A stretch of 64,000 bases of DNA from Blastomussa wellsi (Eukaryota; Cnidaria; Anthozoa; Scleractinia; Plerogyridae), in NCBI GenBank assembly GCA_947652115.1, contig OX393561.1:43742233-43806232 (forward strand), in the 5' to 3' direction. The notes beneath the pieces are model-generated. The model did not search any database and was not told the origin of the DNA. It worked only from the letters and a program-made list of their open reading frames with translations. Below, piece after piece: positions 1 to 11,453 of this stretch (position 1 is its first letter; each line of letters starts with the position of its first letter). Both the position numbers and the translations under genes were made by a program.

Positions 1-2272
1 CCTCGTTGTGAATGCGTAGGCAAAAGACCACATGTTAGAAATAAGACTCAGATTAGCCGTACAGCGCTGAATTTGTCCATTACTTTTATACAAACGCAAT
101 TTTTCTTTTTAAAATTAAGGGAAGAAAACGGTTCTGTTTGTTTCCCTGCCAAGAGAGGACTTTTATCCATCTCTCGTCTAATTTCCTTTTGAAGCAAACG
201 GTTCTTTTGGTACACATAGCCAAATATCCGGGAAACTTTTTCTCCCACATCAATAAACACAAAATATATCGAAAAAAATAAATTAGCTAGCAAGCTGATG
301 ATGTCTTTTAAAGATAAGTAGGTGATATAAAAAGGCACAGAAAAAGACAGTTTAAGACAGGCTCTCAGAGTGTCGTGTTTCCAAGTGAGAAAACAAATTA
401 TTGTGGGTGGAATTATGTTATTCTGAATGTTAATAAGTTTATTGGATAGCAAGGAGAAAACCTGCTTATTTATGCATTGCGTGTTAAATGACTTGATGTT
501 ATAAAAGATGGGGGACATGTTAAAGGCTATCGACCTTACATAAGTCTTCTAATAGTGAAACACTGTTACATATACTCGAGAACTCAGTGACTGTACTCCT
601 ATCGTCGGGATGTTGCTTTGTTACTGTTTGTGTGGTAAGTGCAATGCGGTTTGAATTGAAGTCTAAACAAATTTTCTGCTTGCCAAAATATTTATTCAGT
701 ACTAGCTGTGAATCGGTCAAATCAGGTGCAAGAAATTTCTTGTCGACTTTCTAACCTGTAGAAGCAAACATGGAACACTGACCACGTGCAAGCGAAGGAG
801 AATATTAGTCTGACTCGATCGTCTTCAAAGCTAGCGTGTCAATTCTATACACAAAAACAAATCAGCAGCTGTTTATGCGCATTTGAATTAACAGCGGAGA
901 GGCATCCTTATTCTATCGAATTGGCGTTGCATAAATTATCATGCATTCACGTTCCCATCGCATTTCACTATTTGACGACCAGTTGAAAGTTTGCGGACTT
1001 ACAACAGAAATTCCAAAGGGAGTTGACTGATTTCTTTTTCGAAACAGCGTTTTATGGTTTGCGGTGGACGTTTACCATTTAGTATGAGGCTCTGTTCTCG
1101 CCGTTTTTCATTATCTACTTCAATATAAATGGTAATTAGGCTATTTAGGCACGTTTCGTAAACTCGGAGTCCCCTGGGGTGATTTGCCAGCCTTTGGTGG
1201 TGAGTCACAAAAATGGCGACAACGAGCATTCAGAGAATTTAAGGACGTTCGCGCAAAAATTTTCTACCATTGATTTTTTTGCTGAAAATTTTACCACTGT
1301 GAGATAATGCGTAATTGATGTCAGAAATGTAAACAAAAATGGGGGTCATTGACTTCGTTTTGGAGATAATATGCCCAGAAGAACACCCGAAGTCTGAAAA
1401 ATCGCACTTGGTTAGCGAATACGGCTACAGTGTCTGTAAGCACAAAAATATTGCAAATACGTCTTATTGAATGAACGTGTCTCTGCCAAATGTTGTTTAA
1501 ATGGACCCATAAAGTGAATTTATTCAATTGGTGTGGTTCCATAAAGAAAAAATTCACATTTAGCGACCACAGTTCCACTCGCCTAACAGTCGCAAGATGC
1601 AGGATTCGATGCCCTGTGGGCAGGAAACTATAAAAATTTTTAATCTTCCCACATTGAATTTTTTGATCATTTTTTGACAATCTGCCGAGAATTGTAAATA
1701 AAATCAGTTCATGGAAACAAAAGTAGGGGTCACCGACCCGTTAAGAGAGTAAAACTACCAGCAAAGCTACGAAACGGCGTCTGGCCTTTTACGAGAACGG
1801 AAGTGTGTCACCTGGCAGATTCTAGGCAGACAAGAAAAAAAAGTGAAGAAACATTTTAACGCAGTAAAATGTCAATATCAAAGAAAGTACGGATGGACAA
1901 ACAACATTTATTTACTTATACCAGAAGTACAGCAAAAAGACTGAAGTGAAGAAAAAATACATTTATTTTAAACTTACAACATTTGAAATATGGTATTAGC
2001 TGCCTATAACAACCATACGTCTAAAACATTTAAGAAATTATCTAAATGATACAATTAATTAAATTACGGCCGCGTGTATTAAATGTAAAGCAAGAGCATC
2101 CTAATAAGAAATAAAGATAAAAAATAGCAAATATTACAACAGGGAAGAAAAATAATAAAAATAATAATAATAATAATTCATTATGAAAACCAATGATATT
2201 TATAACACCAAGACAAGCAATAGTAGAGCTATTTACAATCTAATATAGTAATATATAGATTTAGCCAAGCCT
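1..2272. other. Intergenic, no confident gene
   Basis: I see no gene I can support. The longest open frame (minus, 48-518) is AT-rich, matches no family I recognise and shows no domain pattern. A degenerate direct repeat occurs near 1330 and 1713 (AAACAAAA followed by TGGGGTCA-like sequence), so part of this stretch is probably old repeat DNA. Short AT microsatellite-like runs occur around 2155-2180. Confidence 0.5.
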
Positions 2273-3153
2273 CAAAGCGGAGCTCCATACCTGAAGAGCC
2301 CATCACGCTCGTTTGTGAAAATGCCTTCACAGCCGAAATAATTAAACGCCAACTCCAAAATCAGAAATTCCGCTGAAAACATGGATTATAATCCGTTTTA
2401 TTATGTAGACGTGAGTGTTTTTCTGGGAATTACACCACTCGTAAAATTCATACGAAACTACATCTGGGACCGTAGTGTCGTATTTTACATATCTTCACTA
2501 GTGAGGATATCGATGACGTCATTTCCCGCCTTGCACGATTCAGTTTGTGTACTTGTCTATATAATAAAAAGAAAATTACACGTTAGCTCAAAGATATGAA
2601 TTTTATTTTCTCGTGGCAAGGAAAATATCTCACTCGTTCGCTGCGCTCACTCGTGAGATATTGTTCTTGCCACTCGAACATAAAATTCATATCTTCTCTC
2701 CACCGTGTAATATCCTCTATTTATAATCCATGCTGAGAACGACATGAAAAATTACGAAATCCTGCCAGAAGGTAGAAAAAATTCGGACTTGAGCCCGCCA
2801 ATGCCTGGTCAGTGGTCATCGTGACATCGATGAGTTCTAACCTGAGCCTGCGAAAAGGTCACGTGCTACTGGTCAGCGGATACCTTCTTTTGACAGCTGT
2901 CGATTGACCATAACATGGCAACGATGAAAGCTTATGGTAACCTTTATTAAAATTGTTAACCACGGTCTTGCTCTCTTTGGACTATGGCCGCAATATTGAT
3001 ATTGAGGCAACGTCGTTCGTACGTACTTTGCACGCGCCCGCGAGTCGTGCCGCTTGCATTTTGACAATAACAAATGAAAGGCATGGTTCTCCTATTTGTA
3101 CTTTGTATGCGTGCTTGGTTCTTCTATTTCTATGGGTATGGGGCTCCGCTTTG
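2273..3153 (+). mobile_element. Non-autonomous element with 17-18 bp TIRs
   Basis: The ends are inverted copies: CAAAGCGGAGC followed by T/C and CCATAC at 2273-2290, with the complement at 3136-3153. It has no coding capacity. A related sequence lies in the opposite orientation at about 30849-31290 in a CENP-T intron (shared blocks include the 'tgcctggtcag', 'gagttctaacctgag' and 'gacagctgtc' stretches), and a short fragment lies near 11100. It is interrupted by a second element at 2381-2731, so the ancestral length is about 520 bp. Confidence 0.6.
2381..2731. mobile_element. Nested foldback/MITE with 9-bp target duplication
   Basis: It starts ATGGATTATAA and ends with the reverse complement. 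It is flanked by GCTGAAAAC (2372-2380) and GCTGAGAAC (2732-2740), an 8/9 target duplication inside the larger element. Internally it is a strong foldback: 'gatatgaattttat' near 2593 pairs with 'ataaaattcatatc' near 2680, and the middle holds a near-palindrome around 'atctcactcg...cgagtgagat'. Confidence 0.65.
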
Positions 3154-4954
3154 CGGCCCATCGCCCGGTCTGTAGGTCTGTATGATTTCCCTTTAGGGGG
3201 TTTTCAAAACTGTTAGGCTGGTCAGTTTTCAAAGTTTATTTCGTTTGTTTATAACTTTTACTTATAATGTCTGGAAAATATATCTCTTTGTACTTAATGA
3301 ACTTCTCAAATTGTTATCAGGACGTTAATTACAGTTTTTTTAGATCAGCCACCACAGCTGCTGCTTATAAACATCTCAAATTTATACAATTCTTCGCTTC
3401 CAAGCTAAAAGCTAAAGGCAGTCACTAAAACGTCAAGCCTTGTGCGCCATGTTTACATAGACATTATGATTTCGCGAGAAATTGTTATAAAGTTTTTCAA
3501 TCTCGTTCCCTGAGGCCGCTATCCATTAGGTTAGCACAAAGAATCGAGACCTCTGGGCGAGACTAAAGGCGGCCAAATATGATTGGCTGTTTAAACCTTC
3601 TCTTAGAACTTGCAGAAATTCTTATTCGTGTAAATGGTGGGAAGAAAAGTGTTTTCTAGCGAAGCTCTTACAAGTTTTTCGTGAATAGTTTTAGGTGGCT
3701 CACTTCCGCCGTGGGAAAAAGTAGTCAAAGCTTCGTACGTACCGTTGAAAATCGCCAGTTGTTTTCCTAACATTACGTGCTGTCACTTGCAAGTCACGAA
3801 TTTTGTCTGAGAGGTTTCCCATGCAAGTTAGTTCCTTGCCGCCATTTTGTAAAGGAAACAATAATTCCATATTAGGAGCATCTCTTGTTCGCCTAGTCCA
3901 ATCAGAACTCGAATTTGATTTGAGCATCGATGCGCGACTTTTCAAGCCGAAAGCAATATTTGGAGCGAATACGGGTTCAATTTTCCAATAATCAATTCAT
4001 TAATGTACTCTAGGGGGTACGCTTCACTTGGTTTGACTGTAAATCGGAAATTCACTGCGATGATCATTTCTCACTTTCTTTAATTAATCTTTTTTGTCAT
4101 CATACAGGATTTTGTCTGCTGCTCAAGCCACTGATAACAGAAGGTAAAATCTAGAGGATTATATATGCTCGTCATGCATTTATGAAAATACATTAGCGGA
4201 GGCAAATCCTCCGTTGTTATTCTTTGTTGGCAACTCATCGACAGATCTTGGAAAAAGAGGAAATAATTATAATAATTACCCAAGGGTTGTAAGTGTGATA
4301 TGATGTTTATTTGAGTCAGCTAAAAGAATTATCTAAACACAAACTGACTGTAATTTGAAGCAGTGTTGAACAATACTTGTCTAAATTATAGAAAATTAAT
4401 CTAGAATGGTTTTTAGACTTTTACGTAAGTGTTGAAAGTAATTTGCGTTTGTCTAATTAGTTTTTACTACTAGTTATTGCGCGCGTCATTTTCAGAAAAC
4501 GGACCTCATATCCCGTTGACGCCTTGATTTTTTAAGACTTTTTAAATTTCCCATTGCTCATGTTGAAACGTTCACTGCAACTGACAATCATTCCTTATTT
4601 TCAGGTAGCAGGTCCTTTCTGTTGATAATATCTGAATATGAAATGATCAGTTTACTATGACACGAGTGGAACAAAATTTATGATCTTTCATATTTACCAC
4701 ACTCATGTTGTTTTTAAAACAGTTGTCATGAAGGTCTTCGGAACCTCTAATTTCATTGAGTCTTGATACCACGAAGCTCTATTGTTTTAGGACTAGGTCC
4801 ATTGTTATTATTGTTTGTCTATAATTTTCCCAGCCAATCCTCTGAGACATTCCGAGGCGCTTCGTGGCGACCCTTTTGAAATTGTCGATCTAAACGGTAT
4901 ATATGCAGGACACATGTCATATATGAACCTGGTAAATGTCCTCAGCTCACCAGG
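3154..4954. other. Intergenic, upstream of CUB exons
   Basis: No repeat or gene is clear apart from the weak exon candidate at 3743-3870. The 5' exons of the CUB-domain gene that starts at 5145 must lie here or beyond the window start, but I could not find a convincing signal-peptide exon with a phase-1 donor. Confidence 0.4.
3743..3870 (-). CDS. Possible first coding exon, unrecognised protein
   Basis: On the minus strand an ATG at 3870 opens a frame of about 42 codons. It runs straight into a good donor (CG|gtacgt) at 3743/3742, as a first coding exon would. The peptide is basic and includes NLSDKIRDLQ. I do not recognise the family, and I found no matching downstream exon with confidence between 1 and 3700. 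It could equally be a chance open frame. Confidence 0.2.
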
Positions 4955-5030
4955 GGTTTTCGTAGCTCAGTTGGTTGGAGCGCCCTACCGTTGACTGAGA
5001 GGTCATGGGTTCGAATCCTGTGGAGAACTG
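4955..5030 (+). mobile_element. tRNA-like head of a SINE
   Basis: It has an A-box (TAGCTCAGTTGG, about 4963-4974) and a B-box (GGTTCGAATCC, 5008-5018) at tRNA spacing. The anticodon arm does not fold as a functional tRNA and a T-run follows. It reads as a tRNA-derived SINE or pseudo-tRNA just upstream of the first visible CUB exon. Confidence 0.55.
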
Positions 5031-5144
5031 GGTTTTTTTCTGTTCCACGCTCATGTCATACCTGATCATTTAATCTTACCATTTATTCCCCGAGCTAAAA
5101 ATTCACATCTTTATATTTACAAAAGCTGGTTTTTGTTGTTTCAG

Positions 5145-8100
5145 CAACCATGGAAACGTGCAAGAGTCAAGGGGCAAACGACATTATTCACCTGACTAAA
5201 GAACAAGGAGCACTTGAAATGTTGAATTCTTCATCGCCTTCAAAAACCGTGGTTAAGTGTATAACGTGGATAATATCTGTACCAGAGGGACTCGTTGTGA
5301 AGTTAAGAGTTATAGGGTTCATCTATTGGGATCGCAGTTGTGATAATTTAGTTGTTCAAATTCGTGATGGCCAAAATTCTTCCGGTGATGCATTTGGAAC
5401 TCTATGTGGACTTGGCCAAAATACTGCGACACTCTTTTCCAGCGGTCGTCACCTTTGGGTTCAGTTGCAGTCTTCAAAAGCTGAAATCTATGCTGTTTAT
5501 GAAGCTGTTAAGCAGTGTAAGGTTTATAGATTCGTAAATAAGCCATGCCAACTGTATCATGCTAGGATCCTCTTTTGCGAAATTGTTTTGCACCTGATAA
5601 AGGCATGCTAACAAAGCAGATGAGCGCGAGCTTATCTGCTTTGTTGATTCAAATTTTAGATCATCATCATCAGGCAATAATAATTTAATATAAAAGCTAG
5701 AAATTATCACGAGAAAATACGTATACAGATTAATCTTCTATAATTTAAAATATGACTAACTGTTAAAGAAAGTAAACTAAATTAAAGCCTGTTTTACATG
5801 AATGCCGTGTCGGAATTAATTAGCAATCGTCGAAAATTATTCAGAGATGTTGCTTGCCTAGCAGCTGAGGATAGACTGTACCAGAGAACGGCACCAGTAT
5901 AGGGAAAGCTATTACCCTATTTACCCTGTAAAATATAGAAAAACTCTTTACCTATCACGACAACTATCGACAAGAACATATCAGCGGCGTGATAGCGCGT
6001 TGTGCAGTCAAATATTTGGTAGGGGGGACAGAAAGGGGTCAGAAGGGATGATCATTTGACAGAGGCGAGGATGGTCGAGGATGAAATTAAACCCCTAAAA
6101 AAACCAGTATGGGTGCGGCCAAAGCCCTTTCGACCCGTAAAAGATACCATTTTAAAACACAGCAAAAAAAGAGTAACAGAGGCTTTTAATGAAATCATCG
6201 AATGCTTTTACCTGTGAATAGACTTTAAAAGCATCGACACAAGTGCAGCCCAAGACAAGTTATAATTACACCATGTAAGAGCCCTTAGCCCTTCTTAGCA
6301 AAAGTTAAAATTATCATAACTCTCCATGTGCTTACTTGTGGTATTCTTCTATTTTTAGCTGTTGTGGGGTTGTGCAGAGGACCTCAAGACAATATCATCA
6401 CTTTGACCAACAAGACTGGAAGCATTTTCTCGCCGCTTTTTCCAAGTGACTTCCCCGCAGGCATTCAGTGTACTTGGGTGATAACAGTGCCCGAAGGACA
6501 CTTCGTGAAGCTCAGAATAAAGTCCTTCCTGCTGGATCGTTCTTGTTCTTATTCGTTTCTCCATATTTGGGATGGGCAGAATTCCACGAGTGAGTTGCTT
6601 AACAAGTTCTGCGGTGAGAAGTTTGAGCCCTCAGTGTTTTCCAGCGGTCGGCATCTTCGGATTCAGCTTGATTCCGTCCGGGTTTTCCATCCACCTGCAA
6701 GCTTCATTGATTATCACGCGCCTGGCTTCTATGCTTTTTATGAAACAGTAAAGCAAGGTAACTGCAAGTTGTAATCTTAACGTCCCTTCTTTGGTATTAA
6801 GTATAATATTTTTGTACGTGAAAGAGCATCTTCCTTGGAATAGCCTCCTTGTAGTCGTGTCTTCCTTCGTTATGATCACACGTGAGGTAAAAAGAGACGG
6901 TTGCACGTAGGTTACCAGGGGAACTCAGACCTTCGTCTTATTGCGCAAGGGAGAGAGTCTGGTGGTTAACGCGTTGGTCTGGTATGGTATGTGATATTTC
7001 TCAAACTCATTAATAGTTCATCAAGTTAAAACAAAGAAAATCATAACCGTGAAGGGGGGTTTGGAAACCCGGTCTTAATTAAATAGATTTTGACGATTTT
7101 ATTTCCCCGTTTAGTCCTTATACCTTGGTTTTTGTTTCGGTTGAGCAGATGTATCAAACACTCGAGACATCATCGGCTATCCAAACACCTCGAATTGCGT
7201 CAAAAATACCCCGCATCGCGTCGTATTTTCTGACTCTCTTCTCGGTGTCTATCGTGTTTGATATATAGTACTGGCGAATGAAGTAAAACTTGGGAAGCGG
7301 GTACATCGTCGTACGATCCGGGGGTCGAGGGGGCTGCAGCCCCGACATCCGGTATTAAAAATTGTGGGCACTATTCGGGAACAAACAGCAGTTGGAAGAA
7401 AACTAAGGGCCTGATTACATGAGCCGGGCGGGCCCGGTTTGCCGGGATGGTTTGCTTTGTCGGCTAACCGGGCTTGGCCCGGTTGTCATGTAAGTTAATT
7501 TTTGTTGCGTTTAACAGACGTGCCGAGATCTCGGGACACTGAAACAAGCCCGGCTCATGTAATCAGGCCCTAAGAAAAATGCTAAAATTCTTGGTTTTCA
7601 CGTGACGTCATAAAATTTTAAAAACAAAATTCGCTAGGCCTGCTTCATTTTTATTGTCACCACGTGAAAGAAATCCTAAAAATATATCTATTCACAAGTT
7701 TCCAGCTAGATAGTATCCTTTGTGTTCGAAATACAGCATGTTGAATTTTCGAGATTTCCGCCGTACGTGACTTCACGATGGCGCCGTGAGAAAGCTGTCG
7801 TGCGATAAGGAAAGGTCTTTTCGCAAATTTTTTTTTGGCAGTTTAAACAGTTCAAGTATCAGGAAAGATGTGTATGTGTATATACACTTGATCGTGAGGA
7901 AAGAGCAGTCGCTTTCATAGCAAAAGTCAGTGCCAGATGTTTTCTTTGATTTCCATACTGAGCTCTATAAATTTGCGAGAAATGCTTCAGCAAATAACTC
8001 ACGGATGGTGTACTTCACAGACCTGAGACTGATGAATGAATGAACTGACTACAGAAAGGCTGACCGTACAGTTGGGATTGACAAATGTATTTTTCCAATA

Positions 8101-9118
8101 TTTCGTGGGGCACATTACATTAGTCAATCCCAAGTGTACGGTCAGCCTTTCTGTATTCATTTCTTTTAATAAGTTATATTTGCTGATCCGATCCAACCAG
8201 GATCCGGTGCCGTTGGCCCTTTCTGAAATTAATAAACAGTGTTGCTTTTTTAATGCAATTTTTGGGCGTTTGTATACCGGGTGGATCCTCACACATTTGG
8301 GAATTGTGTAATTTTTTGGGCAGGTAGGTCACAACGCTTCCCTCCCTCTCCACCCCCCAAGTTCAAAGGTGCCCGTGCGCCTATGGGTGGGTAACCATGC
8401 CACGGACTATTAGCATCCCATTCAATAGGCTCCTGTCCCTGGTAGCTTCATGCCAATCATTCGGAGATTAGCATTGCCTCGATGGACCACTACGGTGGAG
8501 TGAAGTCATTACCTTATTTCATACTTGCTATGTATCTTGAATTCTTTTTAGTACCAGCTCCGTTCGCCTGTATTGCGTCCTTACACAGTATTACATTAAA
8601 TTCTCCATCTGGCATCCTGGCTAGTTATAATTACCCTCTTCCTTATGACGATGCCATTGAATGCACCTGGCGATTCGATGTGGATTCTGATTACAGAGTT
8701 GTAGTGTCGTTCGACGTCTTCAATCTGTCCCTCTCCCCTGGGTGTTCTGTTGACTATGTGGAGTTTACAGACGCGAGGTATTGTGGGTCACAGAAACCTG
8801 CCCCCATTAGCTTAGACGGCAGTGACATGCGCATTAAGTTCAAGTCAAGCGGGAAGACCAAATACCCGGGTTTCAAGGCAAGCTACGAGACAAAGAGTAA
8901 GTATATGAATACATTCAAACTTATCACTAATGCGCATGATCCCTAACTTGTACGCTGTATGTTTCATTGTAGCTCTTACGTAAGCTCTTTCGATCAGTAT
9001 TAGCCCTATTAACTCCGTGACTTTAATTTGGTCAAGAAACAAGCCCTTAGATAGTTCAATTTTCATTTATAATGGATCTTGTAAGTTTTAACGTTTGTTT
9101 AAAACCTTGAATAAATAC

Positions 9119-9214
<96 letters not shown>

Positions 9215-10126
9215 CGTTATCGTTATCATTATCATTATTATTATTATCCAGGAAAGGCTTCTTTATATTGATGTATATCATTTTGTGACGTCAAATCACG
9301 AATAGACCCACGCCCCTTCTGATTCGGCCGTGTAACAAATGATGCACAGTTTTTCATAACGTTTGAATGCGAAAAATAGCCAGAATTTGGTAAAAAGGAG
9401 AAACGAAAGGTGCAATGCGTTTCAAACTGGTGCAAAGGTATATTTTAGCAAAAAAAAATATTTTGGGGTTAGGTGCACTTTAATAGTAAAATTGGAATAC
9501 TAGCTGCCAGGAATAACCATAAGGGCTAGCAGAGCCAGGCAGCCAGTTAACATCAGTATTAAATAGAAATAAAAATACAGGTCAGCAAGAAGATTGAAGT
9601 ACAAATGCACACACAAAAAAGAAAAAAAAGAAGAGGAAAAACGTAACGGTATTTCTATGCTATGAAGGAAGTCTAAAATAGTTAAAATTATATACGAATA
9701 CAAAATATAAATATAAGAAGAGCACACAATATCTACGGCAACTAGTAACAGCTCGAAACAGTGCTTCATCGGCTATTCAAACACCTCGAAGTTCGCTTTC
9801 AACTCTCTTCTCAGTGTTTGGAATGTGATGAAACACTAGTCTCTCCGTGTGTGATATATTACTGAAAGGAAAATCATCGCTTTCAAGACTGATGAGCCAT
9901 TTGTGATATAACATATTTAATATTTTTCCCAGGAACAGCTGCAGCGATTCTGAAGATTGTTGGAATTTGTCTTGGGGTTACACTGATTGCTTTGTGCGTG
10001 GTTACTAAATTCTGCTACAGATGCTGCAAGTCTGACCGTCAAAAGGAACGTTTTGTTAGTCAGATTAGAAACGTGGATACCGAGATCGAGGAGATAAATT
10101 CACAGGAACAAGACACCACAGTGTAA
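5145..10126 (+). CDS. Triple-CUB transmembrane protein (3' exons, partial)
   Basis: Four exons splice in frame: 5145-5516 (CUB 1), 6359-6757 (CUB 2), 8552-8896 (CUB 3) and 9933-10126 (membrane anchor and stop). All three introns are phase 1, so each CUB is carried by a symmetric exon, as expected for shuffled extracellular modules. Each CUB shows four cysteines (for CUB 2: GLCRG, IQCTW, RSCSY, KFCGE) and the aromatic/hydrophobic pattern around the second Cys. The last exon encodes a membrane helix (IVGICLGVTLIALCVV), a Cys-rich juxtamembrane stretch and a short acidic tail ending DTTV. CUB domains bind proteins or glycans outside the cell, so this is a cell-surface receptor or adhesion protein; the ligand is unknown. 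CUB 1 and CUB 2 resemble each other more than CUB 3. The start, signal peptide and any earlier domains lie upstream and were not found. An AATAAA at 10541-10546 is a possible polyadenylation signal. Confidence 0.8.
7407..7570. mobile_element. MITE with TAA target duplication
   Basis: GGGCCTGATTACATGAGCC at the left end and its exact reverse complement at the right end, flanked on both sides by TAA (7404-7406 and 7571-7573). The 164-bp size, TAA duplication and G-rich TIR start fit a PIF/Harbinger-type non-autonomous element. Confidence 0.7.
8050..8155. mobile_element. Short Tc1/mariner-type MITE
   Basis: Arms of about 40 bp with a few mismatches, starting TA-CAGAAAGGCTGACC and ending in the complement CTG-TA. 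The TA flanks and CAG...CTG ends are typical of Tc1/mariner-derived MITEs. Confidence 0.65.
9120..9247. repeat. (TTA)n microsatellite
   Basis: About 128 bp of TTA/ATT trinucleotides with a few TCG/TCA interruptions near the right end, inside the last intron of the CUB gene. Confidence 0.95.
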
Positions 10127-11453
10127 CCAGTTTGATCGTAAAAAGTGTTCGAAATATTTTACTTGGAGAACTCTGAAAGCTATGCACTGGCAAAAGTTGG
10201 TATTATGATCAGCTCGTGAAAGCTTTAATGGCCTCTTTCCCCGCTCCTATCGCCCACCTTAAAATTAATATAAACATAATTTATGAAGGAAAATGACTTT
10301 CTCTGTGACTAAACCGAACTCTGGCTTTGTTCAGAAGTAATTTTGTTATCAGGCTTTATACCTATGGAACTCTCTAAAGAACGCAGCAACAAGAGTCATT
10401 TCTAACACAAAGGGACGGTGAAAGGCATACATTTCATATAATTTGCTCCATGCACCTTTTTATATTCAAAAACTCTATAAGAAAAACAAAACCACGGCTG
10501 CAAGACTTCGTGGAGCGTTAGATATTTTAAAGAACTGTAAAATAAACGCCTACTGATCCTTATGATTAAGATATAAAAAAACTGATACGAGATAAAAACT
10601 ATTTTGCCTCAGTTTTCATAGTCTCAGTTTCAGCAATTTGCATTTTATATTCAATTTGTTAAAGTCGTTTTCGTATTACTCAAAAGCTATGATACACTTT
10701 CTTTGAATATAATTAATTTTTATGTTTTATTTTGTTTAAAATTTGGAAGACACCATAGATTTAATTACGCACATAACAATATATTTACATTGCTTTAGAG
10801 TGGCTCGAGGATTGCTGTTTTAAGTATGAAATCGAAGGGAGGAAACAAGTTTATCTGCCATAGCGTTTTTTAGCGAATCAATAATCATTCATCACGTGAC
10901 TGTATTAGTCGAGCTAGTCAAACGAGCTTCAAGTACACATGGCTATGTACAGAGCCTAAATTAAAAGTGAAGCCACATATTTTTTACTGATTTTTGGAAT
11001 AATTTGAAAAAATGCTCTCATTGACAATAGTAGCGTACGCAACTACTCAAGAAACATGTCAAGAAAGATTTCATAGCCTAAATAAATGTCATAAATCAGA
11101 ATTAATCTTCAACTCCAAATATCAGAAATTCCGATGACGATGAAAAAAGTTCAGCAATTCGCCATGAACAAGTCTCTAACAATTGCACTACATATTTTTC
11201 AATTTTAATTCTTCTTATAATTGCTTCTTAAATTTTGCGTATACACGTGCACTGTATATGTTGTTGCTGTTTCGTTATAGTTGTAGTTGTTGTTGTTGTA
11301 GTTTGCGGTTTGTAGTTTGTGGTTTAAGTCCTTACACTGATTGTTAAAAATGTTTCAGTGTAGCTTCATTTTCCTTCTTGGCAACGTCTCGAAGAGGACA
11401 ACTTCATTAGTCAGTAGAAATTCCCCAAATAGGGCGTTAAGAATGGTTACAAT
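10127..11453. other. Intergenic between CUB gene and GPCR (convergent)
   Basis: The 3' flanks of two convergent genes. It holds a possible polyadenylation signal at 10541-10546 and, at about 11100-11136, a fragment resembling part of the element at 2273-3153. Nothing else stands out. Confidence 0.5.

Larger units (their letters stand above)
6758..8551. other. Intron 2 of the CUB gene, with MITEs
   Basis: The intron contains two short inverted-repeat elements (7407-7570 and 8050-8155). A frame that begins with an ATG at 8482 reads into the CUB 3 exon, but the acceptor at 8550-8551 and the phase match to CUB 2 favour splicing over a separate start. Confidence 0.5.

Noticed and set aside
4955..5030. 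Functional tRNA gene
   Set aside because: The promoter boxes are present but the acceptor and anticodon arms pair poorly; it reads as a SINE head.
6328..6774. Independent secreted CUB protein starting in the polypyrimidine tract, with a signal-peptide-like start
   Set aside because: The frame has no ATG at its start; the hydrophobic stretch is the intron's pyrimidine tract, and an acceptor at 6357-6358 matches the phase of neighbouring exons.
8482..8551. Alternative ATG start with signal peptide for CUB 3
   Set aside because: Possible, but the acceptor at 8550-8551 in correct phase favours an internal exon. An alternative promoter cannot be fully excluded.
9099..9281. Poly-Asn frame
   Set aside because: Translation of the (TTA)n microsatellite.
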